A stretch of DNA of 5,033 bases from Chroococcidiopsidaceae cyanobacterium CP_BM_RX_35 (GCA_019242465.1 JAFAVL010000670.1:1-5033); one strand, 5' to 3'; shown: positions 1 through 5,033, counted from the first letter of the stretch. The notes: generated by a model from the letters alone, not told the origin. Made by a program: numbers and translations.

Positions 1-461
1 GCATATTTATAGGCAATAAAGAATCCTTTGGTTTCACAATTACGGAAGGTGAAGCTCAAAAGCTCGAAGAGTTTATCGAGACGACAACGCTAATTATGAG
101 AATGTTCATATTTATTCTTTTGGGGGCTCAAGTTAACTTTGGTCTGCTCAATAAGTATTTATTTTCAGGCATTGTGGTGGTCACTATCTTTATGCTTGTA
201 GCTAGACCAGCTACGGTATTCGCCTGTACATTGATTGACAGGCGAGCTAAGTGGAGTTTCAAAGAGATGCTGTTTATGTGTTGGACAAGGGAGACTGGCG
301 TTATCCCTGGGGCAGTTGCTGGTATTCTTTTAGGTCGAAAGATACCAGGAGCAGATGTCATTGCTTCGGTAACTTTTATGGCTATCCTGACGACCATTCT
401 AGTTCAAGCAACTACAGCCAAGCTATTGGCCCGAAAGCTTGGGCTCCTAACTGGAGAATAG
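1..461 (+). CDS. CPA1-family cation/proton antiporter, C-terminal part (5' end outside window)
   Basis: The frame is open from position 3, so this is the last 152 residues of a longer gene, not a gene starting at the internal ATG at 96. The family exchanges Na+ or K+ for H+ across the membrane and serves pH, salt and volume homeostasis. Hydrophobic segments alternate with short charged loops: one after TTTLIMRMF beginning IFILLGAQV, then SGIVVVTIFMLVARPATVF, then PGAVAGILLG and VASVTF-like stretches near the end. The stretch CWTRETGVIPGAVAG, with its conserved arginine before a small-residue helix, followed by ADVIASVTFMAILTTILVQ, resembles the last transmembrane helices of NhaP/CvrA-type CPA1 exchangers. 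The protein ends shortly after this helix, so no long cytoplasmic regulatory tail is present. The transported ion cannot be told from this part. The next gene starts two bases downstream, suggesting co-transcription. Confidence 0.82.
   Translation, partial: IFIGNKESFGFTITEGEAQKLEEFIETTTLIMRMFIFILLGAQVNFGLLNKYLFSGIVVVTIFMLVARPATVFACTLIDRRAKWSFKEMLFMCWTRETGVIPGAVAGILLGRKIPGADVIASVTFMAILTTILVQATTAKLLARKLGLLTGE
453..456 (+). promoter_or_regulatory. Ribosome binding site (GGAG) of the 155-residue gene
   Basis: GGAG lies seven bases before the ATG at 464 and inside the last codons of the antiporter gene. It decides the start at 464 over the longer open frame that extends upstream to 251 inside the antiporter, where the extra residues are only an out-of-frame shadow. 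Confidence 0.6.
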
Positions 462-463
462 CT

Positions 464-931
464 ATGAGCAAACCATTAGATACACAACACTCAATCGAAA
501 TTTCCAAACGGATAAACAGCAAAACGACTGACTGCTTTAACAATGCTTACAAGGCAGCATTGTTAATTGAGGGTTCAACATATGTCCAAGGATTTTTAGC
601 ATTTAGTGGCAAACCCTATACACCCGTTGAGTATAGCTGGATTGAACTTGATGAGGGCATTGTCGATCCAACAATGCCCCACTTAAATAAAGACCCCCAA
701 GACCTCTACTACTTTCCAGCACAACGTCTAACCGTGCAGCAACTGAAAGCAGCAGTAGAAGAGGCGAAGGAAGATTATCCAGAGGATGATTCACTTCCAA
801 TTTATGGTATTCCACCTTATGAGTATTACGGTGAACTCATGTTGGGCGGTAAGGACTATGAAGAAGCATATAAGGAGGCAAAGGCTAAGTGTGCTGAGTT
901 AAATAAACCAAAAATCCAGGAGACTAACTGA
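464..931 (+). CDS. Conserved-looking 155-residue protein of unknown function
   Basis: I do not recognise this protein by name. It is soluble, with no signal peptide or membrane segment, and its C-terminal half is acidic and rich in Glu, Lys and Tyr. Residues 24-28 read CFNNA. A strand-like stretch YVQGFLAF follows at 40-47, then PVEYSWIELDEGIVDPTM at 54-71. This order (Cys near the start of a helix, a 'YVxG' strand, then 'E[H]xWxxxDxxxVDPT') resembles small papain- or transglutaminase-like proteins with a Cys-His-Asp triad. Here the position where a histidine would be expected is Tyr57, although Cys24 and Asp68 are present. The fold assignment is an inference; an enzyme, a pseudo-enzyme or something unrelated are all possible. 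The gene starts two bases after the antiporter stop with a good GGAG, so it is probably translated in the same operon. Confidence 0.7.
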   Translation: MSKPLDTQHSIEISKRINSKTTDCFNNAYKAALLIEGSTYVQGFLAFSGKPYTPVEYSWIELDEGIVDPTMPHLNKDPQDLYYFPAQRLTVQQLKAAVEEAKEDYPEDDSLPIYGIPPYEYYGELMLGGKDYEEAYKEAKAKCAELNKPKIQETN

Positions 932-954
932 ATATGAGATAACTATGAGAAAAA

Positions 955-983
955 TTATGGGGTGTAAAAGAATTTAGTATGAT
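955..983 (+). promoter_or_regulatory. Possible promoter for the riboswitch-exporter transcript
   Basis: TATGAT at 978-983 is a good -10 element and would place transcription start near 990, just before the first paired element of the riboswitch at 996. A -35 element at the usual 17-bp spacing (955-960, TTATGG) is weak. TAGAAT at 983-988 is an overlapping alternative -10. The position relative to the aptamer is the main support. Confidence 0.4.
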
Positions 984-990
984 AGAATCT

Positions 991-1150
991 ACTCCGAAGG
1001 GGAGTAGCTACCTAGCTAAAAATTAGCTAGTCCACTTGAATCAACATACTGGCGAACTGCCTGGTTCAGGTGACAAGTCTTGAAATATTCAGCCGCAGCG
1101 TCTGTATTTGACTAAGCTGAATTTTCAAAATACCTGGAAGCGAGACCTTC
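991..1150 (+). ncRNA. yybP-ykoY manganese riboswitch (aptamer)
   Basis: This RNA element binds Mn2+ in the leader of manganese-homeostasis genes and turns them on when the metal is high. The hallmarks appear in order: GAAGGGGAGTAGC at 996-1008 (the conserved GGGGAGUAG loop strand), TCAACATACT at 1041-1050, and AGCGAGACCTTC at 1139-1150. GAAGG (996-1000) pairs perfectly with CCTTC (1146-1150) to form the closing P1 helix. Between them lie a perfect 8-bp hairpin CTAGCTAA/TTAGCTAG (1012-1019/1023-1030), a helix ACTTGAA/TTCAGGT with one G-U pair around the TCAACATACT loop, and a long variable arm TGAAATATTCAG/CTGAATTTTCA (1081-1092/1117-1127, one bulged base). The same conserved segments are known from the Escherichia coli mntP leader and the Lactococcus lactis yybP-ykoY aptamer. 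The gene downstream is a UPF0016 exporter, a known target class. The element is somewhat longer than the compact forms because of the variable arm. Confidence 0.92.
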
Positions 1151-1187
1151 ACTAAGTGCACATTGAATGTGAGCTTGGTGAAGTCTC
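1142..1187 (+). promoter_or_regulatory. Switching stem-loop of the Mn riboswitch expression platform
   Basis: GAGACCTTCACTAAG (1142-1156) pairs with CTTGGTGAAGTCTC (1174-1187) over about 14 bp with one bulged C and one G-U pair. It is capped by CACAT/ATGTG (1159-1163/1167-1171). The 5' arm contains the CCTTC that forms P1 of the aptamer, so this stem and the metal-bound aptamer exclude each other. That is the expected OFF structure when Mn2+ is low. It is followed by CTTAGCTTTAACC rather than a clear U run, so it is a poor intrinsic terminator. Control may be by weak termination, Rho or translation. Confidence 0.65.
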
Positions 1188-1202
1188 TTAGCTTTAACCA
1201 AG

Positions 1203-1238
1203 CCCACTCAGAACAAACAGATACTGAGGAGTTTGGGA
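1203..1238 (+). promoter_or_regulatory. Ribosome binding region of the exporter, possibly masked by a hairpin
   Basis: Two purine-rich sites precede the ATG at 1245: GAGGAG (1226-1231, 13 bases away) and GGGA (1235-1238, 6 bases away). The TTG at 1233 in the same frame lies too close to GAGGAG to use it, so ATG 1245 is preferred. CCCA and CTC at 1203-1209 can pair with GAG and TGGG at 1229-1237 (two unpaired T between), which would cover both sites. CTCAG/CTGAG (1207-1211/1224-1228) is a competing alternative. Confidence 0.4.
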
Positions 1239-1244
1239 ATTGAG

Positions 1245-1829
1245 ATGTTGATTGACTGGGAACTCTTTGTCTCGACGTTTGGACTCATTTTTGTCGCCGA
1301 GCTGCCAGATAAAACTGCCTTCGCTGCTCTATTCCTGGCTACCTGTCACAACCCATTTGCCGTTTTTGTCGGTGCCGCAGCGGCGTTTGTCATCCAGAGC
1401 TTAGTAGCTGTGGCTTTTGGTGGTGTAATGAGTCTACTACCACCTTCACTGGTTCACTTAGCTGCTGGGGTTCTCTTCCTTATCTTTGCTGTTTTAATGT
1501 GGCGACGCCAAGATCCTAAAGACGATATTCCCCAATCGCAGTGTGTAGGGCGATCGCTGCGCTTTTATAAAAGTGTGACGGCTGCATTCTTGACCATCTT
1601 TATTGCCGAGTGGGGGGATTTAACCCAACTGGCAACGGCGACTTTAGTAGCTAAGTACTCATCTCCTATCACCATTTTTACCGCCGCCACCTTAGCGCTG
1701 TGGGCTGTCACAGCTGTTGGAGTCATAGTTGGTTGTCAAGCCAAGAAGGTCATTCAACCAAAGCTATTTCAACGGGTGGCTGCGACTGCCTTCGCCATAG
1801 TTGGGCTGACACTTCTCTTCAAACATTAG
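1245..1829 (+). CDS. mnx: UPF0016/GDT1-family manganese exporter (Mnx-like)
   Basis: This is an integral membrane protein of the UPF0016 (TMEM165/GDT1/PAM71) family, which moves Mn2+ and in some members Ca2+. In cyanobacteria the Mnx member exports Mn2+ from the cytoplasm and protects from manganese toxicity. The 194 residues contain both inverted repeats of the family. The first repeat carries ELPDKT at 19-24 and the second EWGDLTQ at 122-128, the two acidic motifs thought to bind the metal. About six hydrophobic segments are visible (roughly 5-30, 37-60, 69-86, 108-131, 138-162, 176-192), with a charged cytosolic-type linker at 87-108 (RRQDPKDD). The length is normal, so it is a complete two-repeat form and not one of the single-repeat halves. 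The upstream Mn riboswitch agrees with the manganese assignment. The 3' end overlaps the convergent hydrolase gene by 11 bp. Confidence 0.88.
   Translation: MLIDWELFVSTFGLIFVAELPDKTAFAALFLATCHNPFAVFVGAAAAFVIQSLVAVAFGGVMSLLPPSLVHLAAGVLFLIFAVLMWRRQDPKDDIPQSQCVGRSLRFYKSVTAAFLTIFIAEWGDLTQLATATLVAKYSSPITIFTAATLALWAVTAVGVIVGCQAKKVIQPKLFQRVAATAFAIVGLTLLFKH
1550..1557. repeat. HIP1 octamer GCGATCGC
   Basis: This palindromic octamer is highly over-represented in many cyanobacterial genomes. This copy lies inside the exporter gene, in the codons just after the central linker. Confidence 0.85.
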
Positions 1830-2754
1830 ATGGCGGAGATTGTAGAAACGGCAGAATGACTTCGGCAACCGCTGCTGCATTTTCCTCATGCAACCCTAAT
1901 GAACCAGTTAGCTTGCGAGTCTCAACTCCTAGTATCTCTGACAAACTCTCCATCTCAGCCTTCGACATTGGTGGCGCTTGCTTACCAATAAGTACCATTA
2001 TGGGAATGGAAATCGACTCAACCTGAGCGAGAAAATCAGCCCGGTTGCTGACCGGATCTAATGCCCCAGTAACAAAGGCAGCAGGTGCAAACCGTGCCCC
2101 TGCTTGTTGGGTAATCTGGTACTTCTGTTGCACAAACGCCGGGGTGAGTTTGGCTGCATCGACAAAGACATGGCGACGGTACATCAGACTCAGGAAGGAT
2201 GGGCGAGTGTTGAGGTAGTAAAGCAACTGACCAACCAGTGGCGATCGCACTACCTGCCGAACTGTTGTTGCTAATGTAGAGGGAGCTCCCATCGTTGGCA
2301 GAGGACCACGCCAGGTTGGAGCTACCAGTACAATCCGCGACCAGACTGAAGACTGTTGTTGTGCTAGTTGCAGGACATATCCGGCAGCATGACCTGCGGC
2401 AACGACAGAGATGGGGCGATCAAACGTTGCCTTGACGAAATCTTGCAATAGTTGATGATACAGTGCTGGCTGGTAGTGTAAAGCCGGACGGGCAGATTGT
2501 CCAAATCCAAGCCAATCTAGTGCAAACACCTGGAACTGAGGAGCTAAACGTTCTGCCAATCCCCGCATTTCTGAACGACCAGAGACTGTACTAAAGGCTG
2601 GCAGCAGTAATAGAGGCGTACCCTGCCCCAGCGTTTCATACACCACCGGAAATTGCTGCCCTTGATAGTGCCACAAGTATTGCTTTACAGAACCACCAAT
2701 ACCGGGAGTCATACGAGTCAATGCCACAGCCGATAGTTGCGGAGTTGTAACCAT
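1819..2754 (-). CDS. Alpha/beta-hydrolase-fold protein lacking the catalytic serine
   Basis: The 311-residue protein has the alpha/beta-hydrolase layout. A first strand runs FPVVYETLGQGTPLLLLPAF (35-54), DWLGFGQSARP lies at 80-90, and the nucleophile-elbow strand is SVVAAGHAAGYVLQLA (116-131). A cap-like region with large residues follows (about 150-220), and LGLHEE at 286-291 supplies the usual catalytic histidine (His289). The elbow consensus is G-H-S-x-G, but residue 123 is Ala (codon GCT, one base from TCT serine). The strand before the acid loop, IPIMVLIGKQAPP (250-262), has Ala where an Asp is commonly found. Asp233 in GALDP is a possible substitute but lies earlier. Hydrolysis by the standard mechanism therefore seems unlikely. 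A binding or cofactor-independent role, or a family-wide variant, is possible. The frame is intact, which argues against simple decay. No clear Shine-Dalgarno precedes ATG 2754; ATG at residue 15 is an alternative start. Confidence 0.8.
   Translation of the reverse strand: MVTTPQLSAVALTRMTPGIGGSVKQYLWHYQGQQFPVVYETLGQGTPLLLLPAFSTVSGRSEMRGLAERLAPQFQVFALDWLGFGQSARPALHYQPALYHQLLQDFVKATFDRPISVVAAGHAAGYVLQLAQQQSSVWSRIVLVAPTWRGPLPTMGAPSTLATTVRQVVRSPLVGQLLYYLNTRPSFLSLMYRRHVFVDAAKLTPAFVQQKYQITQQAGARFAPAAFVTGALDPVSNRADFLAQVESISIPIMVLIGKQAPPMSKAEMESLSEILGVETRKLTGSLGLHEENAAAVAEVILPFLQSPPSNV
2241..2248. repeat. HIP1 octamer GCGATCGC
   Basis: Second copy, inside the hydrolase-like gene. Confidence 0.85.
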
Positions 2755-2760
2755 AGCAAA

Positions 2761-3029
2761 TTAAGGTTTTTCAACGAAGGATTTATTCCAATCTAAAGTA
2801 GGGTCGAATGTATACACCTGCCTGCTACAAGTTTTAGATTGAATGAAGTAGATCTCTTCTCTATCGTATCGCGCCGTGATATCGTCCTTCAGGATAGTGT
2901 CGAGCAGGATAAACTCCAGGTATTTCACAACAACGACCCCCAATCGGGCACGATAAAACGGTTGTCCGTGATGCTGTCGCCATTCTTTCGCTCCAGGGCA
3001 TAGTTGTGTTGGCTGCGCTCGACCTCCAA
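2761..3029 (-). pseudogene. Remnant of an unrecognised protein, split by a frameshift
   Basis: Two minus-strand frames read as one protein. The first gives LEVERSQHNYALERKNGD then SITDNRFIVPDWG, and stops at 2925-2927 shortly after a run of five G (plus-strand C at 2937-2941). The second gives VVVVKYLEFILLDTI through SKTCSRQVYTFDPTLDW and NKSFVEKP, ending at 2761. Adding one G to the run joins them without a gap as PDWG-VVVVKYLEF, so a one-base loss is the likely lesion. I do not recognise the family. No convincing start is visible: the first frame stays open to 3137, but it runs there through the toxin remnant, so the 5' end is probably missing too. The stop lies six bases before the hydrolase ATG. 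A homopolymer sequencing error cannot be excluded for the frameshift. A 60-residue ORF from TTG 2943 is the only intact reading. Confidence 0.55.
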
Positions 3030-3034
3030 TTTAA

Positions 3035-3130
3035 TTACCAGATGTTTAACACCTGTACAGGGGCACTGTTCAGCTTTGAACTTAGAAGTGCGGCGACAAA
3101 AACTGAGGTGTCTAGAACCACCTTGATCAC
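3035..3130 (-). pseudogene. Truncated PIN-domain toxin (31 residues)
   Basis: GTG at 3130 overlaps the antitoxin TGA as GTGA, the typical coupling of toxin-antitoxin pairs. The reading MIKVVLDTSVFVAALLSS, then KLNSAPVQVLNIW and a TAA stop, matches the first strand and helix of PIN-domain RNases (PilT N-terminus, COG1569-like). The first metal-binding aspartate is Asp7 in VVLDTSVF. Full toxins of this kind are about 130-150 residues and carry three more acidic residues, all absent here. The sequence after the stop does not continue PIN homology in any frame but belongs to the unrecognised remnant, so the 3' part appears to have been deleted and replaced. It should be inactive as a nuclease. 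Confidence 0.65.
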
Positions 3131-3475
3131 TGTGCTGCTAATGTCTCCTCAGTGGTATCATTTGCCGCTATTCTGGCTCGAACCGCTTCAAATTCAGCCC
3201 AAATTTCGTCTGCCGAGCGCTTAGGCGCTTGCATAGCACGAGCTAGCCCACGAGCGATAATCTCATTGGCCTGTGCCAGCTCTTCTACCGTGGGCGGCAA
3301 TTCTTCAATCTCTAGTAAATCGTTGGGGGTGCAAGAAAAAAACTGGCAAAGTTTGGCGAGCGTCTCAAAGGCAATAGCCTTGGTTTTTCCCGCTTCAAGG
3401 GCACTCAATTGTTTCTGGGTAATTCCACTCTTCAATAGGCATTAAGATCTTTAGTTTTTTTGTACTATTTTGCAT
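3127..3475 (-). pseudogene. Broken XRE-family antitoxin (helix-turn-helix damaged)
   Basis: The long frame from TTG 3435 to the TGA at 3127 gives KSGITQKQLSALEAGKTKAI, then AFETLAKLCQFFSCTPNDLL, which is the second half of an XRE/Cro helix-turn-helix. A charged C-terminal tail with SADEIWAEFEAVRARI follows, the kind seen in antitoxins of PIN toxins. The expected first helices are missing from this frame. They appear in another frame from ATG 3475: MQNSTKKLKILM, which fits a normal XRE N-terminus, then PIEEW and a stop after 26 residues. Only seven bases separate that LM from KSGIT, where intact homologues carry about a dozen residues (helix 2). A small deletion that also shifted the frame is the simplest reading. 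The ancestral start overlaps the ATPase stop by 11 bp. A shortened protein from TTG 3435 would lack part of the DNA-binding domain. Confidence 0.68.
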
Positions 3476-5033
3476 CCCCTTTGGGGATTCTTAGCAGCCG
3501 TAAACCACTTAGCATCACGAGTACTGTAGACCCTTCATGCCCAATTACACCCAAGGGAATGTTAATGTAGCCAGTAAAATTGGCAATCAGTAACAGAATA
3601 ATGAAGCTGAGGGCAAACGCAATATTTTGTTTAACAATCACCTGAGAACAGCGACCTAAGCGAATGGCATAGGCAAGCTTTTCTAAACGGTCTGTCATTA
3701 AAACGATGTCTGCTGTCTCCAGAGCAACATCACTACCCGCTGCTCCCATCGCAATCCCTACCGAAGCCTGGGCTAAGGCAGGAGCGTCATTGATGCCATC
3801 TCCCACCATCGCTACTGTGCGGTACTGCTGCTGGAGTTGGCGAATCACCTTTAACTTGTCTTCCGGTAGCAGCTCGGCATAGACTTTGTCTACACCAATT
3901 GTTTTGGCAACGCTATTTGCTGCTCGTTCGTTATCTCCTGTTAATATGACAATCTGCTCCAGTCCCAATCGTTTCAGCTGAGCTACCATTGCTGCGGCTT
4001 CTGGTCGCACGGTGTCGGCGACGGCAATTATTCCTAAAGCCTTACCAGCAGCTTGAGCCACCCACACAACTGTCTTCCCCTCGTCTTCTAGGGCATTGCT
4101 CAAGTTCACTAAGTTGGCAGGTAAGCTAAGAATTTGTTGGGAGACAAAAGCGGCTTTACCAACTAAAACCTGCTGACCATCGACAGTCCCAACAATTCCT
4201 TGCCCTGGCTGGGCATGTACGTCTATCGCCTCTGACCATTGCAATTGTTGCTGTTGCGCCGCTTGCGCGATCGCCTGTCCGATTGGGTGTTCTGAGAAGA
4301 CTTCCAGGGCAGCAGCTACTTGGAGGACAAGAGTTTCAGACTGCCCTGTTGCGGCAAAAGTTTTAACAACTCGCGGCTGACCTATGGTTAGGGTACCGGT
4401 TTTATCAAAGGCGATCGCTCGCACCCGACCAATTGTCTCTAGCTGGGCACCATTTTTAAACAAAATACCCTGTCGAGTGCCGTTAGTGATACCTGAGAGC
4501 AGTGTGGGCATAATTGATGCCATCAAGGCACAGGGAGAAGCCACTACTAAAAATATCAGCGCTCGATAAATCGTAGTTTCCCAGCTCCAGCCCCAGATAA
4601 ACGGAGGCAGGAAGGCTATCAGGAGTCCAACTCCTACAACAACCCAAGCATAGCCCCGCTCAAATCTTTCAATAAACTGTTGGGAGGGAGGGGCTTCATT
4701 CTGTGCCTGCGCCACAAGTTGGATCACCCGCTGAATCAGGCTACTTTCTGGTGATTTGTGAACCTCTAGCCTCAATGCCCCATTGCCATTGATCGTGCCC
4801 GCAAAGACTTCACTTCCTACCGTTTTCTCAACTGGCATGGATTCCCCTGTAATGGGTGCTTCGTTCAGAGTGCTGTAACCTTCAGTAATTAATCCATCTG
4901 TAGGGGTCAGTTCTCCTGGCTTCACAATGACCTGATCGCCGATTTGGAGCTGGTTGATCGGAACGAATTGCTCCTGTCCGTGTAGCAGCACCCGCGCCTT
5001 ATCTGAAGTCAGACTCATTAAACCGCGAATGCC
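3465..5033 (-). CDS. P1B-4-type metal-transporting P-type ATPase (5' end outside window)
   Basis: This ATP-driven efflux pump for transition metals lies in the cell membrane. The frame is open to the right edge (GIRGL precedes the Met at 5018), so the N-terminal membrane helices are outside the window. Counting from that Met, the actuator-domain motif ITGES lies at 56-60, the membrane metal site ASPCAL at 160-165, and the phosphorylation motif DKTGTLT at 205-211 (Asp205). The nucleotide-domain SEHP follows at 242-245, TGDN at 360-363, GDGINDAP at 406-413 and GHEGSTV at 493-499 in the last membrane helix. SPC together with HEGxT is the signature of subgroup P1B-4 (CoaT/CtpD-like; Co2+, sometimes Zn2+ or Fe2+), in contrast to CPC copper or CPC/DKTGT-lysine zinc pumps. 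Hydrophobic helices are visible near 123-143, 152-175, 464-483 and 486-509. All catalytic motifs are intact. The exact metal is inferred, and no CoaR-like regulator is in the window. Confidence 0.9.
   Translation of the reverse strand, partial: GIRGLMSLTSDKARVLLHGQEQFVPINQLQIGDQVIVKPGELTPTDGLITEGYSTLNEAPITGESMPVEKTVGSEVFAGTINGNGALRLEVHKSPESSLIQRVIQLVAQAQNEAPPSQQFIERFERGYAWVVVGVGLLIAFLPPFIWGWSWETTIYRALIFLVVASPCALMASIMPTLLSGITNGTRQGILFKNGAQLETIGRVRAIAFDKTGTLTIGQPRVVKTFAATGQSETLVLQVAAALEVFSEHPIGQAIAQAAQQQQLQWSEAIDVHAQPGQGIVGTVDGQQVLVGKAAFVSQQILSLPANLVNLSNALEDEGKTVVWVAQAAGKALGIIAVADTVRPEAAAMVAQLKRLGLEQIVILTGDNERAANSVAKTIGVDKVYAELLPEDKLKVIRQLQQQYRTVAMVGDGINDAPALAQASVGIAMGAAGSDVALETADIVLMTDRLEKLAYAIRLGRCSQVIVKQNIAFALSFIILLLIANFTGYINIPLGVIGHEGSTVLVMLSGLRLLRIPKGDAK
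3474..3488. other. Perfect small inverted repeat over the ATPase end and the old antitoxin start
   Basis: ATCCCC-TTT-GGGGAT forms a 6-bp stem with a 3-base loop. On the minus-strand mRNA it covers the GGGG just before the ancestral antitoxin ATG (3473-3475). It is not followed by a T run on either strand, so it is not a convincing terminator. It may be a translation-limiting hairpin or chance. Confidence 0.4.
4267..4274. repeat. HIP1 octamer GCGATCGC
   Basis: Third copy, inside the ATPase gene just after the SEHPIGQAIA codons. Confidence 0.85.
4411..4418. repeat. HIP1 octamer GCGATCGC
   Basis: Fourth copy, inside the ATPase gene immediately upstream of the phosphorylation-site codons. Confidence 0.85.

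Noticed and set aside
251..463. N-terminal extension of the 155-residue protein back to 251
   Set aside because: It lies within the antiporter coding sequence in another frame and reads like a shadow (rich in Ser, Cys, Trp, Tyr). ATG 464 has a well-spaced GGAG.
603..815. Minus-strand 70-residue ORF opposite the 155-residue gene
   Set aside because: It is leucine- and serine-rich shadow composition with no motif, and the plus-strand gene is better supported.
1012..1030. CTAGCTAA/TTAGCTAG hairpin as an independent terminator or protein-binding site
   Set aside because: It sits inside the aptamer at the place of the variable internal hairpin, so the riboswitch explains it.
1142..1195. Classical Rho-independent terminator in the riboswitch leader
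   Set aside because: The stem is strong but is followed by CTTAGCTTTAACC, not a run of T, so only a switching stem is claimed.
1233..1244. TTG start for the exporter at 1233
   Set aside because: GAGGAG ends only one base before it, too close to act as its ribosome binding site, whereas ATG 1245 has usable sites. The four extra residues add no family feature.
3006..3445. Plus-strand ORFs at 3006-3224 and 3152-3445
   Set aside because: They mirror the minus-strand antitoxin and toxin remnants, show low-complexity Ala/Ser composition or no motif, and have no ribosome binding site.
1..5033. CRISPR array, tRNA, rRNA or insertion sequence
   Set aside because: I saw no regularly spaced direct repeats, cloverleaf sequence, rRNA stretches, transposase motifs or terminal inverted repeats.

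Overview
The window looks cyanobacterial. Four copies of the octamer GCGATCGC (HIP1) occur in about 5 kb, far above chance. A UPF0016-type manganese exporter sits behind a yybP-ykoY riboswitch, and the other proteins have a cyanobacterial flavour. The species cannot be named from the sequence.

Left part, plus strand (1-931): the 3' end of a CPA1-type cation/proton antiporter enters from the left edge. Two bases after it comes a 155-residue protein of unknown function with its own ribosome binding site, so the two probably form one operon. Next (932-1829) is a leader carrying a manganese-sensing yybP-ykoY riboswitch (about 996-1150), a switching stem-loop (1142-1187) and a possible Shine-Dalgarno-masking hairpin. 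The leader drives a 194-residue UPF0016/GDT1-family membrane protein, very probably the manganese exporter Mnx.

Middle part, minus strand (1819-2754): an alpha/beta-hydrolase-fold protein overlaps the exporter tail to tail by 11 bp. Its nucleophile elbow reads GHAAG, with alanine where the catalytic serine should be, and the usual acid position also looks changed.

Upstream of it on the minus strand (2761-3475) is a short graveyard of broken genes. It holds an XRE-type antitoxin that has lost part of its helix-turn-helix and its reading frame, a PIN-domain toxin cut off after 31 residues that still overlaps the antitoxin by GTGA, and the tail of an unrecognised protein split by a frameshift in a run of five G. 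The first two are the remains of a chromosomal toxin-antitoxin module.

Right part, minus strand (3465-5033): most of a P1B-type metal-transporting ATPase runs off the right edge. Its SPC and HEGST membrane motifs place it in the P1B-4 (cobalt/zinc/iron efflux) subgroup.

The intact genes are mostly cation and metal transporters, which suggests an ion-homeostasis neighbourhood, although only the exporter has visible metal-dependent control. I see no wholly new system. The best leads are the riboswitch relay, the serine-less hydrolase and the decayed toxin-antitoxin locus.
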